This document shows positions 36,015 through 55,054 of a DNA stretch of 64,000 nucleotides, in pieces. Origin of the DNA: Lucifuga dentata (taxonomy: Eukaryota > Chordata > Actinopteri > Ophidiiformes > Bythitidae). Position 1 is the first letter of the stretch; every line of letters starts with the position of its first letter. The DNA is taken from positions 186,001 to 250,000 of the forward strand of contig VXCM01002615.1 of assembly GCA_014773175.1 (NCBI GenBank). The letters run 5' to 3'. The translations under genes and the position numbers were made by a program. The notes beneath the pieces are model-generated. The model worked only from the letters and a program-made list of their open reading frames with translations. It did no database searches and had not been told where the DNA came from.

Positions 36015-39000
36015 TCACATATTCTTCCTGTCAGGATACATCTTGACGTACATCTCAACCATTGAATCCAGGTCATGGTCTGCATTGCAGTTTATGTTCA
36101 ACAGAGCAAGGCTTTTTGATTTGAGTTTGTCTGGCATGTTCTCCATGTACATTTTGAAGCGCTGAAAGGCATCATCACATCTGTCCTCCAGAACAATGGC
36201 GGGCAGGGTGCCAATCGCTCTCAGGACTGCAAGCATGTTTGGGAAGAACTTCACATCAGTCAGTTGCAGTGTTTCCTGCAGACTGGAGGGCACAGTGTCA
36301 CCCTTGCTCGTGTGGCTCCATTTAACCCACCAGCAGTGCAGCTCCGCAGGGAGAGTTCCTGCATTTGGGATGTCAATTTTATACATCTGTACATTTTCCT
36401 CCTCAGGTTCAGTAGACTTATTTTGCCCTATGATTGAGGGGATCAATGAGAGACATCTCAGAGCCTTCAGGTGGTTCTCAGAGAAGAGTTCATTCAACTC
36501 TTTGAAGACATGGTTCACCACAGGGACAGACACATGCTCCTTGTAATAACTCTCTGACCGAATCACACATCCAGGTTCTGACTGGTGTTTTCTCAAGAAT
36601 GACCGAGGAACCTTGACAGGGATCTCAAGCACAGCAGCTAGGTTAACGGCTTCATCATGCCAGAACTCATGATACACATCGATATTGTCAGACACTTCCT
36701 TCAGGGAGTGCAATACAGCTTTTAAACTGTTTGCAGCAAAATGGGCCTCCGTCACATTCCCCTGAACATTCCTCCCTAATGCCCGAGTTAGTGACAGAAT
36801 GTTTTTCAGCACAATCAACGTCATGATGAACTCAAAATCAGCTAGTGCTTTTGAAATCGCTAATGCTTCATGTGTGGCTTGATCACTCCACCTCATGTCT
36901 TCGTTGTCATGCACACTGTCCACACAGAGCAGTAACGCCTCGACGAGTTCAACTGCCACTTCAAAAGCATCATGTCTTCTGGTCCAGTTGGTGCGACAGA
37001 CTTCCTTCAGTTCATTAGCTTTCTCCTCTTTGTCTGGGTAGAAGATTGAGATGGCATGCTCCAACTCCAAATGCAATGAGGAGGATTGACTAAAGAATGA
37101 CACTATCTTCTTCAAAGTTGACATGACAAGCTGAACCCCTGACAAAGCCATACCACTGGCCAGTGACATATTCAACGTACAAGTAGATCTTGGTGTAAGC
37201 ACTGCCATTGGATATTTCTCCGTCAGTTTGGCGGCAAATGCTTTTATTTTATTAAAATGAGTGCCAGAGCAGGAGTGAGCCTGACCTCTACAGCGTTCCA
37301 TGTTCAAGCCCCATTTGTCAGTTAGATCAGACAATAGTTTGTTTTCATCTCCTTCAAAGGACAAGAATCCAGCAAACTTCTCCTGTTGGCAGTTCGCCTG
37401 GTCTACATAACGCAAAAAGATGGGAAGGTACCACTCTCCTGAGATTTTAACTAAATCATCAGTTATTAATGAGAAAAGGTTGTTTTTCTTAACTTCCTCC
37501 AACAGATTACTGTGGATGCATTCCTCACACACCTCAATCAACTGATTCAGCTGCGCTGAGGAGCAGAACTCCTTATTCTCAGGGTTTGCATCATACCTCT
37601 TCTGCAGGGCTTCATCTCCGCAATTCATGCGATATTCTAATAATGCCTGAAAGTTGCTCGAAGCGAGTTCATTCTGTTTATTATCAGCAAGCCCTAAAGG
37701 AATGTTTTGCTCTCCCAACAGTACAAGAACTTCAAATAAAGATTTAAGGTACTCTTTGTATTCCTCTTCCTCTGGGATTGTCTGGGCATCATCATCATCA
37801 TTACCTGTCTCTGCCTGAGTCTGTTTGATTTCTACAGGGGGAAAAGAAATTGTTGTGAGAGGGAAACCAAATCTGTTATTCAACTTGTGGGAGTTGGATA
37901 ATATCTTTCACTGACCAGCAATAAATTTATATAAGCGTAGCACATTATAATTATGAGGTATGGAATAAGGCCATAATGAGGCAATGACCTAAATAATAGT
38001 AATTAAGAGTAGTCAGCAAATTTAATGATATTTCTACTTACTTTTCTTCCTTTTGCTCTTGGTTTCATCACCTTTGGCCTACCATATTAAAACGACAAAT
38101 TGAAAATCTGCTTTATTCAAAATAGATAAATGAAATTATAGTGATTCTTCTTCTTAATTTAAAGATTTTTACCATCTCTTTCCGCTTCAGTTGTCCATTC
38201 TGAGGTTGGCTTGGCACATCAAAGACTGTTGGTATGGCATCGTCCTTCAACACTTTACTCTGAGATTCCTGAAAACAAATTCAAGCCAAAAAAAAAACAA
38301 AACAAAACAACTATTTATACAGATAAAGGTTGAATCGAGAATATCATTTATGTAACCCTTGCATTAAAATTAACTATCTATATTAATGTGCAATAAATAC
38401 TGCAACTTACAAAATAATAACTGATAAAAGTTGCAGGGCTGATTTAACCCTTTTTATGATCTCATGGCATTTACATTTAAAGCTCTGGAAACTCTGGGCT
38501 CACTCACTGCATGTGCATTTTGTAAACACAGCTTACATTATCAATCGAAGACGGTTCAAAATGTTTTCCACAAAGTCTGTAGTATTTGAAAAGCTGCTCT
38601 GGTGATTTTTCTTGAAGATCTTGCCGACTGCACTTTTCAACCCATGTCTTGCATCTGAAAAAAAGAAATCAAACCAAATGAGTTAAGTCAAATTTAGATC
38701 TAAGCTTCAGAAACAATTATTTCTGATCTTTAAAATTAGCTTTCCACAGTCATTTCGATTTAGATAGTAGTGTGCAGGATATATATGAATACAATGAAAC
38801 ACCAACAAAGCTACATAAAAATGCATTAGGGTTTCCCATACAAAAATAAAGCCAATCTAAGAATAATGAAATTATTAGCTCATGCATGAGAATTATATTT
38901 TTATATTATATATCATGAAATATATGATTGATATATGATATCAAGAAATATACATGATATATATTATATATCATAACATATAATATGAAACAATGGAAAT

Positions 39001-39684
39001 AAATGAATTTGATGAAAAACAATGAAAATTGTTAAAAATCGTAACTGGTATGAAGTAGCAATGCAGGCAGTTTTTTTTTTTTTTTTTAATTAATGCTAAT
39101 ATTTAAGGCACCCTTCAGTAGTTATTCACTAAGTGACCATTTAATTCACGTGTACAAATTTATTTTTTTCCAATAGACTCCTTGCTGCTCTCTTTAGCCC
39201 AGCTCGTTGTAATTCAGTGAAAAAAAAATAGTAGAAATGTGCTTTTATTACCAACTTTATCAAACATTCTAACACTGAAGAAAGTTCAGGTTATGATGTG
39301 CCACTTGTGCACATTTTAGCATTTAGATTTGGCAATATTTAATACAGGACCTGTTACATATCGAAACACAATCATTAAAATGCTGTAGAAATAACATTCG
39401 TATGTTATATATGCAATCTATATGCCATACATTGCACGTATAACATATACATCTAAACATTTTTATAGTTTACCCAAAAATAAGCTTGGCTTTAACCTAG
39501 ATGCTTAGACATCTTTCCATCTGCAAATGACTGCAAAAACTGTGGCTCCTGCTAGCTTGACAGAAGCTTGTTAGCATTGGCATCGATGTTAGCATTACCT
39601 TTCTGGGTCCCGGGGAAACCTGAAGAGAGGCTCAGAGGTGGATTTGCCGCTAGTGCAGTTCGGCGCAGCGCAGTGGTTTTGCAT
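36015..39684 (-). CDS. thap12: THAP12 (p52rIPK), single-body form
   Basis: A nuclear THAP-domain protein known in mammals as a regulator of P58IPK, the inhibitor of the kinase PKR. Coding exons on minus are 39684-39599, 38654-38537, 38268-38173, 38078-38042 and 37831-36015. Splice sites are GT-AG, phases agree, and the total is 2154 bases, or 717 aa (human about 760). The THAP finger reads CAAPNC, RFPRDPERCKTWVEKC and LCGKHFEPS, followed by DAIPTVFD. The fourth exon is 37 bases and basic (KSKRKK). The body has FSLITDDLVKISGEWYLPIF, MERCRGQAHS, FEFIMTLIVLKNILSLTRA, ELHCWWVKW and FFPNMLAVLRAIGTLP, all close to human THAP12. The C-terminus is shorter than in human. It is the upstream neighbour and probable parent of the four-module gene, sharing its exon layout up to the body exon. 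Confidence 0.95.
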
Positions 39685-40294
39685 GATAAGTTTGTGTCAT
39701 CAACCTGTTGGTTTAATTTTAGATCTTTAAGCTAACTATTAACTGTAAGATATCTTAAGCTAGTAGCTATCTAGCTAGTAAGCTATCTTCCCGGAACAAC
39801 AAAACAACATCCGGTTGATGTTTTCAAAACAAAATCCACATTGACAAAAAAATTTCAAACTGAGATGAAAATTTGGGGAAACGTCGTGTAAATCTACAGG
39901 AATCCGCAATATGAAATGTGACCTGCTTTTTTTTTTTTTTTTTTTTACAGTTTGTGTAATCTAAAGCATTAACTACCTAACATTATTTTTGTGCTGCTCA
40001 ACTAAGTTATGTTACATTATCAAAACCCATCAACATAAAAAATGAAAGTAATAACCCACCAGAAAATTCAGAGAGATTCATTTAATCTTATAATGGTATA
40101 TTTGTTCCTAAAGCCTACATACAAGCGATACAAGCAGCCTAGCAGATAACTCTTGTATAAACTTTAGGTGTTTTGATTTTATTTTGAAGGCAAAGTTTTG
40201 GACAGCTTGATGGCTGTTTGGTCTGCAGCGCGCGTTTTGTCTCTATCCCACAATCCTTAGCAGTCTTTTCAAACCAGGGTTGAAGGGAGGCACN

Positions 40295-40326
<32 letters not shown>

Positions 40327-40657
40327 GCAGTAATGATTGTCTTACTGACAGCGTGAAATGAAGTGAAAAACCAAATTATGCTCATATGATTAGAATACAA
40401 ACATTTGTATGAATGTGTCACTCTGGAAAATCATGAAACAACTTTTACATTTCTTTAATGCATGTGCAGTGTCTCAAAATGTGCAGCTTGGCAGCCATTG
40501 AAAATCAGCATGTTAATCAGCTGCTTCATATTTAAGAGAAAGGCTTTATTGACATATTCCCACTGCCCAACCTGAGAGAATAACAGAAAAATATGGCATA
40601 TACACTAAAATAGTATTCACAAAAATAATCATAAACACAAAAAGTGACTATACTTTT

Positions 40658-41026
40658 GTGTGTGGCACACATAATGAGCTAAGTTTGTGTCTGCATGATA
40701 CATTTCCTTCTCATTCTGGGAAGCTCAGCTGCTCAGTAGACCTGAAAAAGGAGCTGCAGAGGTGGTCCACTGGGTGGATGGTGGAGTTGCCTCTCAGACA
40801 AAAGGAAAAGGTAGAGAAGAAGAAAGTGACAGAGAAAAAGGACAAAGAGGACAAGAGTGGGTACAAGAAGGAGGACAAGAGGAAGGTCAAGAAGGAGGAA
40901 AGGAGGAAGAGGAAGGAGGAAAGGAGGAAGGGTAAGCAGGAAGAGAGAAAGGAAAAGGAGGAAAATAGGAAGAACAAGGAGGTGAGCAAGAAGTGGACAA
41001 GAGGTCCCTCTTGGCTTCCTTCTTAA
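40658..41026 (+). other. Lys/Glu-rich open frame of doubtful coding status
   Basis: A 122-codon frame whose second half is made only of K, E, R, D and a few other residues because the DNA is a GGA/AAG-rich purine tract. Such tracts stay open by composition alone. An AATAAA sits at 41025-41030, at its end. I recognise no family. It could be the last exon of an unseen gene, but chance is more likely. Confidence 0.15.
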
Positions 41027-41067
41027 TAAAGGATGACATGGTATGACTACATCCCTGTGTCTTTTGC

Positions 41068-41115
41068 TGCAACACACACACACACACACATGCATGCACA
41101 CACACACACACACAT

Positions 41116-41158
<43 letters not shown>
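41068..41158. repeat. (CA)n microsatellite, interrupted
   Basis: A long CA run with a few TG interruptions (ATGCATGCAC and ATGCAC). It generates artefactual Thr-His frames on plus and Cys-Val frames on minus. Confidence 0.95.
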
Positions 41159-41160
<2 letters not shown>

Positions 41161-41629
41161 CATATCAAAGTCTTCTCATAACCCTGGTGAGATGCATACG
41201 CAATATTTCATCCACAAATGTTTCTGCAGCACATTGATAAAATAATATTGTATATATTATTGTATTATGTACCGTATATTAATTAACTAATGTATTATAT
41301 TGTATGTAATATTGTAATTGTTTGCATGAATTACTAACTTTGAATTATGAATTATTAAGATGAATTATTAATTATTCTTATTAATTATTAACTAACATGT
41401 TTTTTAATGTTTTTAGAATTATTACAGTTTTTGTTGTGTTGTTTGTTTGTTTTTTAACAGGATGCTTTTGACATCTGGCCAGGGACTACAGGTGAAAATT
41501 AGCCTTTGGCTAACTCTGGTATATTTACAGAAATGTTTATTAATGTACATTGCTCCTGCAATAAATAAATAAATAAATAGCTACAAATTGAGAAATTTAT
41601 CTACATTGTCTATTTGTATATTTACAATT

Positions 41630-41664
<35 letters not shown>

Positions 41665-41977
41665 AGACTTTTCATTTCCTGAACACTGGATAGGCTTGAA
41701 GAAGGCCAACAGTCAGTTCTTTGGTTACCACTTCTTGGATTGTTTTTTACTGACCTTTGTTAAGATTATTTCCCTCATGATAACCGATTGAAGTCATACA
41801 TTTTGTGAAACACTAAATCAGTGTATTGCAGTGAAAGGGTGTGTAGCTGAACACAAGGACCGGTACCAAAAGAATCCTATTTGCGTTCAAACATTCAAAG
41901 AACAGCTGAATCCTTGTTGGAGCAAAGAGACTTGAAGCTCCGCCTCCTCCACCCCGCATTCGATTTGGAGACATTCT

Positions 41978-42043
41978 ATTGGTTGACTCTGTTCTCTGGC
42001 AATATGAATCCAACCAATTGCAGTGTAGAAGCGCCAAGTCAAA
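41978..42043 (+). promoter_or_regulatory. Cell-cycle type promoter of the CKAP2-family gene
   Basis: Two CCAAT boxes lie about 36 bases apart (ATTGG at 41978-41982 and CCAAT at 42014-42018). An E2F-like GCGCCAA (42031-42037) is followed immediately by GTCAAA (42038-42043), the complement of the CHR-like TTTGAC. Spaced CCAAT boxes plus E2F/CDE and CHR elements are typical of promoters active in G2/M, which fits a mitotic microtubule protein. A 5' UTR exon seems to end at a donor near 42151 (GTTG|GTATGA). Confidence 0.5.
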
Positions 42044-42778
42044 TTGAAGGGTTTTTCCGCAAGGAAAGGAGACGGGCTGATCTGTTTACTGCTTCGCTGT
42101 TGTGGAAATAGTTTCTCCCCGTGTTTTACAGCGAAAGAACACAGCAGGTTGGTATGATTTTATTATTTTAACGTCTTCTTAAATATAGCGGTATAATAAG
42201 CGTTTTACAGCTAAATTATAGACAACGCTAGGAACCGGTTCATCTGCTCGATCACGACGTTAACGGTTTACCGGTTGAGTAACATTCAGCTAATGTCAAC
42301 ACAAGCTAAGGTTTTGTTAGTTTTCGACAAAAATATCATTGAAGTCATTGTTATTAACTTCAGGTAACTCATCAATGAGTATTTGATTCTGTTAAAATAT
42401 CATCCAATGGGACTGGGACACACTGCTGAGTGCAGACAAAAAAAGAAGAAGTTTGAAACACGATAACACCGCATTCAGTTAGTTTATTGAATTGAAGAAT
42501 GGCACAAGAATAGAACAAATCTTCACTCATAGCACTCAATGAGATGTGTAAAATAAAAGTCTTCTGTAAACCTTGATAATTTCTCTGCAAGTATTGACAG
42601 CGTGAGTTGTTTCGTCAGAGCTGTCATTGATATTAACATGATAGCCACCCATGGTTTGTAAAATGAACTAGTTACAATTTAATGGTTAAATATTATATTG
42701 CAGTGGGTAATTTAATGCACGCACGCTGCCATATTCATCTTCTAGAAATCTCCATTTGGTCCTGATTGAGGCTACACA

Positions 42779-45302
42779 ATGGACAACGTTGCAGTTTCAA
42801 GACGAAACTACAGCAGTAAAAAAGTGAGTCATAAGAAAGTTAATGATATTCACCAAACGTTTGTTTGTCTTAGTTGCTTTGACTCCCGAGCTAGATCCTA
42901 AAATTGGCTATCTCAACCTAATCAGATGTTGTTTCTTCTTCTTTTTTTATTTATTCTGATAGGGAAATAAAGAGAACGCCCAGCCCACACATGGAAGCAA
43001 ATCTCTTCTCAAAAAAGATGTACCTAAAACAAAAACCACCTCTGTGACGCCATTTAAAATAAAAAGTAATGAAAAAGAGGCGACCTTGACAAAAGATGGT
43101 GCCCATAAAGTGAAACAGAGCAAGATGAAGCTCACATCTGAAGAAACAGTGAAAAAGGCGAGGACTGTGCAGAAAGATGGGAAGGGAGGTGGTGCTAAAC
43201 CACAAACTTACAGTCAGGCCTTCCTCACTGACCAGGCTGTGAAACACAGAAAACTTGTTGCAGAAGCTCCAAAACCGCCTGCTACTGTGTCCTCATCAAA
43301 ATCTGCTCCAGGCATGTACAAAGGCAAGATTGTCCAGTCGAAAATTGGATCAATTTGGAAGTCAAGTGCCACAGTGGGAGAGGCCGGTCCAAAACCAACT
43401 GCAAAACCATTAGCACCCAAAACAGAAAGTCAGAGGTTTGGAAATCTGACAAGCAGGCCCAAATCTGTTTCTGACATGCCTGGGTGTGGCATGCAAAAGC
43501 CAAAATCTGCACCTGCAAGGTCCAAGTCGGTGTCAGATGGACCTGCTCCAGTGTCCAAGCCTGCTGCCTCCAGCCGTCCCACTGCTGGATTTTGCTCTGC
43601 TTTGGCTCCTGCCAGAACTATTCCAGTAACACTAAAAGGTCCCAGTTCCAGAAGTACAACTACGGCTCCCAAGGGAAGAGGGATTGAAAACTCAAAGCCA
43701 AAGATTCCAACAGAGAAGAAGGTCAGCAAGCCTCCTGTCTCAAGCACCCTCAGCCAATACAGACTTAACACGCAGACGGCCGAGGAGAGAAGGTAAGCTT
43801 TTGGTACACACACACACTCATCAGCAGATGTTTGCCTCACTGTTCTCTGCATATGAGCAATACCTCAAAATGTTTTTGCATTCCCACCCCAGAGCAAAAC
43901 TGGCCGACTGGCAGGCTTCCAAGGGAAAGACTCTGAAAAGACCCTCCACGACAACGGCAGCACCCCCAAAAACCAGAACAGCCATGAAACCTGGGAATTG
44001 TCTCGAATCCCAGCCTCATCCTTGTGTCGCAGCGCAGCCTTCTGTCCAGTGTGACCCTGAACCTCTTCTGGATGATCAAAGGTCAGACACTGCTGCTCAG
44101 TGTGCAGACACACAGGAGGCAGAAAGAATGACACACAACTCAAGTCAGCTGATCATGAACACCACCCTGGACCTGCTAGAACACTCAGATGTGGATCTGC
44201 CAGTTGACCCACAGACCAGAGTGGATGATGTGAGCAACAGTCAGGACTTCTTCTGCAGTTTCAGCTGGATTAAAAATGTTGGTTTTCACTTCAGTGACAC
44301 TCCTGGTCTCACAGTGACGCTCCTGGTCCTTCTGTTTATTTTGTTTTACAGATTGTGATAAACTTGTGTGAAGTCTTGGAGGCCATGGTGACACCTTCTC
44401 AGTGTGAGGATGGTAAGTTTTTTGGGTTTTTTTCCCCCCTTTAATTTAATAGAGATTGAACAACTGGTGTCCTGATTCATTTGAAGTACTTCGTTATTAT
44501 TTGGAAATTCCGCTCCAGTAGAGCATTTCAATAAATCTAGTGGTATTTATTTTCTATCTACCATCAAGTCTTTTTTCTGATTGCAGTGTTATAAATGCTA
44601 AAACAGAATTCTTTTTTGATATGCTGAAGGTCTCGTGATTTACATCAACACTATAATTTTTGTCTCTTAAGAACCTCCACAGATGAAAGATAAGTGTCGT
44701 GATGCTGAAATGGTGGACAATAAGCCAAAAGACGAATGTGAAGAGTTGTCAAATGTAGTACCTGAGGACGGTGTTGAGGAAATGGAAGATGAAGCAGGAA
44801 GAAATGATGACCTGAAAGTGGAGAAGGATGTTGAGGAAGATGATAACAATGATGACAAGAGTGTGATTAAGAACACACCGCAGATGGAGGAAGCTTCAGT
44901 GGTAAAATACAGTGTGAAGACCACTCCATTCCTGCAAAGGTGAGATCACTTTGTTATCCTTTGACACAATATTCCAAACTATTTCAATTTGTCGCATTTT
45001 TTATTGCAGCATTTCAAATGTTTGCCTTTTCATTTAGTGTTAAAAGGACGATTGAAGGTGAAGCCAGCACACGTCAATCCAGACGAAAGAGCAACATCAA
45101 GGATCTGAAGTTTCTGACTCCAGTGCGCCGTTCCTGCCGCATCCAGCGCCAATCCTCCCACCTGCCTGCCATGCTGGTTGATCACGACCCGTGTGTGTCA
45201 TCGCTGGCTGAGCTGGTGAAGCTGGATGATGACGCCAATGCCTACATTTACAGAAGAAACCCTGCACTTCTGGATGACCTGCCAGACCAGGAGAGGCCAT
45301 GA
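42779..45302 (+). CDS. CKAP2-family spindle microtubule-associated protein
   Basis: Cytoskeleton-associated protein 2 family (CKAP2 or CKAP2L), proteins that bind and stabilise spindle microtubules and are removed by APC/C at mitotic exit. Coding exons on plus are 42779-42823, 42963-43792, 43893-44229, 44352-44412, 44672-44939 and 45038-45302; total 1806 bases, 601 aa, consistent phases. Acceptor 42746 begins the exon with the start codon. A KEN degron (GNKENAQ) lies at residues 16-22. Residues about 25-290 are Lys/Ser/Pro-rich and disordered. The family signature AEERRAKLADWQASKGKTLK spans the second and third of these six coding exons. An acidic segment (VEKDVEEDDNNDDK) precedes the C-terminal TPVRRSCRIQRQSSHLPAML...CVSSL motif. 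I cannot decide between CKAP2 and CKAP2L; the short N-terminus lacks the usual CKAP2 start. Opposite in direction to its neighbours. Confidence 0.85.
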
Positions 45303-45374
45303 AAGTATCATGAAGCGTTGTTTGAAGGAGTTCCAAGAAATGGGACTGCAACTAATGCACATTTACACTATTTT

Positions 45375-45380
45375 AATAAA
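45375..45380 (+). terminator. Polyadenylation signal of the CKAP2-family gene
   Basis: A canonical AATAAA 73 bases after the stop codon, in a short AT-rich 3' UTR. Confidence 0.7.
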
Positions 45381-45690
45381 GCTTTGCTGATGTACAGAGG
45401 AAAAAATATTTCTACATCAGATCAAAAAGTTTTAAATGTCACTTGTATTGTTTGAGGTGTAACATACACTAATAATTCCTGTCTATCCTGTCTTTTCTGT
45501 TCTGAATTCTATTATAGCTGAGTTGTTAATTTTAACTGTAAACTGAGAGTGTTGCACAATAAAATAATTTTCTGCTTTATCCCTAAAAGATTTTTTTTTA
45601 CTAGACTGTTCAAGTAAAATCATAGAAATATACATATTGTGATCACACTTTTTACTAGTATTTAGAACCATGAATATCCCAAACCTTTAA

Positions 45691-46230
45691 AGAACCATAC
45701 TGTCCATTTTGCATATTTGAGCCTAACATATTAAATTTTCATACAGGTTACTGACAATCATTTCCCAAAGCATACTACTGGAACGGTGAATTTTAAAAAA
45801 TGTTCCTACCTTCCAGACTGTCATTGGTTTCAGTTCATTCTGGTACGCTATTAAAATTAACTTGTTAATACTTGAAACTTGTTAACATGTATGTCCAAAT
45901 GTAGAAAGGACAGTCATGAATGTCTCAGAAAAAAAGCTGTCTTCTGGGACTGTATTCCTTGGAAGAGATGCATTTTCTTCCATGCAGCTCTGTTGGGCCA
46001 GTTAAATAAAATTAGTGAAGTATTTTGTCAAATACTTTGACAAAAAAAATTTAATAGATATTGTGTATGCTGTGATGCATCTCAATCGTGTTTGAAGGCT
46101 CTACAAGTTGATTTTGACAGCATTATGCAAGCTGAAACCAAAGTAGGTAGGAAAAACAATTCTAATATTTATTGCTCCAGTAATATACTTTGGGAAATGG
46201 TTGTCAGTGATATAACTTGTATGCAGGTAT
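45691..46230. mobile_element. TTAA-type MITE, copy 3 (degraded)
   Basis: Starts after TTAA (45687-45690) with AGAACCATACTGTCCATTTT, a diverged version of the other copies. Shared subterminal blocks follow (CATTTCCCAAAGCATACTAC, TGGTTTCAGTTCATTCTGG). The right end retains the inner inverted repeat (CTTTGGGAAATGGTTGTCAG) but lacks the terminal part. About 200 bases in the middle are unlike the other copies. Confidence 0.7.
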
Positions 46231-46642
46231 ATATGTATATATTGTTTCAGTTTCTTCTGTAATTTTAGGAAGAAAAACTACAGACAAATCACATTTTTTT
46301 TTCACATTTAATCCCACTTTAATTGAACACATTGTAAAAATCCTAAATGCTCTTATCATTTTCTTTTAGCCACTTAATGGCAAATAATGCTTGCTGACAT
46401 CAAGACTGGACATTATTTTGACACCAGTTCCCTCTGATCCCAGATGAGACATTTTATCATAACAAAATAAATGAAAATCATCCACAAAAAAAAAAAAAAA
46501 AANAAAAAAAAAAAAAAAAATCTGAATGCAATTCTCTTCCCCTGATCAAAAGTATAAAAAGTATTCTTTTTCCACTCATCTGCAGACCACAGGGAAAGGT
46601 TCAGTGCTGTTCGCTTAAAAGGGCGTTTGCTGTCTGAAGGCT

Positions 46643-53263
<6,621 letters not shown>

Positions 53264-54065
53264 TTTGACGAGGTTAGGGACAGCTAACCGTACTACCTAA
53301 TGGAGGGAGAACAATCCCTGTGAGACTGCATACAGACCTGTGCAGGAAAGCACTGCAGAAGACTCTTTAATGCAGAACTAAATATCAAAAACGAAAAAAA
53401 AAAAAAAAAAAAANAAAAAAAAAAAAAAAAAAACTGACTTCAACGTCGTTTTAAACAAGCCAGATAAGCTAAATAAAGCACAGTTAAGAGAGTCAACTTA
53501 AATGTCCAGCCCAACCAGATAAGGCCACGCACAGATGTGGCGTAAGGAACCAGGAAGCACACTGTGGAAAACCTCTGCAGGAATTTTTGTCCGAATTCTA
53601 CTAATGTTGGATCCAAAACAGAATTCCAGTCTTGCAAAGATTTTAAAAAGCCAACCACAAAGCAAAAGGGACTGTATTTAATGCTAATTACCATAGTAGT
53701 AGGACCTGAGCTTTGAACTACCTACAATCTCAGAGAAATTAGCAGCAGTAGTGGTATTTAACTAACCAACAATACGCTCCATGTGCACTTTTAATATGAA
53801 TGTAAGCACTGTTATTTAAACGTTCTATAGCTGGTTGGCATCATGCTGGCTAGTGATGCAGCTTCCATTCAATATTAACGTCTGCTTGAAGTGTGAGAGG
53901 CTAAGCTAACCTGCTAGCTGCTGTATAATGAACAGTGCGACCTGGCACCTCCTCTCAGATTTATTTTGAAAACACAAGTCGTTCTCATGTGATTAAATGT
54001 TAAAAGTCAAATTTATTCTCTTAAAAAACTCACAGGTTTCATATTTAAAGCTAAGTAAGACTCAC

Positions 54066-54187
54066 CCGCTCCGCTCCTGTTACTCATACGCTTTTCACGC
54101 ACAACCTTCACCATGCACTAAATCCCGCCCATCATGCGTCTATTGGCTAAACGTAAGTGAACGTAAACTCCATACGTGTCTGATTGG
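54066..54187 (-). promoter_or_regulatory. stt3a promoter and 5' UTR exon
   Basis: Reading toward stt3a there are CCAAT boxes at 54187-54183 and 54146-54142, then a GC box (GGGCGGGA, 54130-54123). A short exon ends at 54066 at the donor GCGG|GTGAGT. This is the usual arrangement of a TATA-less housekeeping promoter. Confidence 0.55.
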
Positions 54188-54713
54188 TTGTTTGGCTGTC
54201 ATTCAAATTTAGTTCCGGATCTGCTGCAGCTCCTGTTGCTGCTGTGGTGTCGTGACGTGTCCTTAGTGAGGGGAAGTCGACTTGTCGCCCTCTATTGGTC
54301 AAAAACTCACCAGAATTTCACGTAAAGACAATAAAAGTTCATTTCATTTCATTTCAATAGCTAAATATTAACATATTAATTTATCTCTAGTCCACTGAAT
54401 TCTTTCTTTTATTAATAAAACATTCTATATATAGACATGATATTTTACAGGCTTTTCATGATTTGTGTTGTCTGATGATATTTCGTGTAGGAAAGAATAA
54501 AATTTATGGTTGTATAACTCCACACAGACGCAAAAAACAAACAAACAAACAAAAAAAACAAAACAAAAACTCAGAAATACTCATCTTGCAACTTTCTGCT
54601 AAATTCTGATAAAACTTGGAGGGGAAAAAATAGTTTCCCTGAGGAAGTTGGTCTGGAAAATACAAGAAAGAGGTCCAGAAACATTTTAAAATTTAACAAA
54701 GCGTGAGCTGATT

Positions 54714-54927
54714 ATGATGAGGAGGATGAGCGGCGGTTCTGGGAGGAGGATCCACTGACCCTGTTCATGGACCAGCAGCNTATGATGAGGAGGATGAGCG
54801 GCGGTTCTGGGAGGAGGATCCACTGACCCTGTTCATGGACCAGCAGCAGGAGGCTGCAGTACCAGCAGCTTCTTACCAGCAGTACAGAGTCCTTCAGGAT
54901 CCACCGTCCTCCAGATACCCCAGGTAC
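54714..54927 (+). other. Possible orphan coding exon
   Basis: A plus-strand frame reads YDEEDERRFWEEDPLTLFMD, then a Gln/Ala-rich part, then QDPPSSRYPR, ending at a donor-like CCCAG|GTACTG. The composition looks protein-like, unlike nearby AT-rich DNA, but there is no start codon or clear acceptor, and a stop lies just upstream. The first half (about 67 bases) is duplicated around the N at 54780. I do not recognise the family. It may be an exon fragment of a missing gene or a decayed copy. Confidence 0.25.
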
Positions 54928-55004
54928 TGAAAGCCCGGATCTGTGAGGTGAGAATCATCAGAATTCCATGTCAGGACAGAGAGCTCAGACTCTCTGAGCC
55001 TCAA

Positions 55005-55007
<3 letters not shown>

Positions 55008-55054
<47 letters not shown>
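55008..55054. repeat. (TC)n microsatellite ending at an N
   Basis: A pure TC run ending at the N at 55055, followed by a T run. Same low-complexity gap signature as the AG run at 11391-11443. Confidence 0.9.

Larger units (their letters stand above)
39700..42000. other. Interval between thap12 and the CKAP2-family gene
   Basis: Holds two CA microsatellites (about 40295-40323 next to an N at 40294, and 41068-41158), a purine-rich tract at about 40790-40990, and long T runs. A Lys/Glu-rich frame (40658-41026) is open through the purine tract but has no recognisable domain. No firm gene. Confidence 0.5.

Noticed and set aside
41033..41245. Thr-His and Cys-Val repeat proteins
   Set aside because: They are translations of a CA microsatellite; the same applies near position 90-280 and 40139-40324.
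43214..43852. Antisense frames opposite the CKAP2-family exon
   Set aside because: They are complements of a low-complexity Lys/Ser/Pro coding exon and resemble no family.
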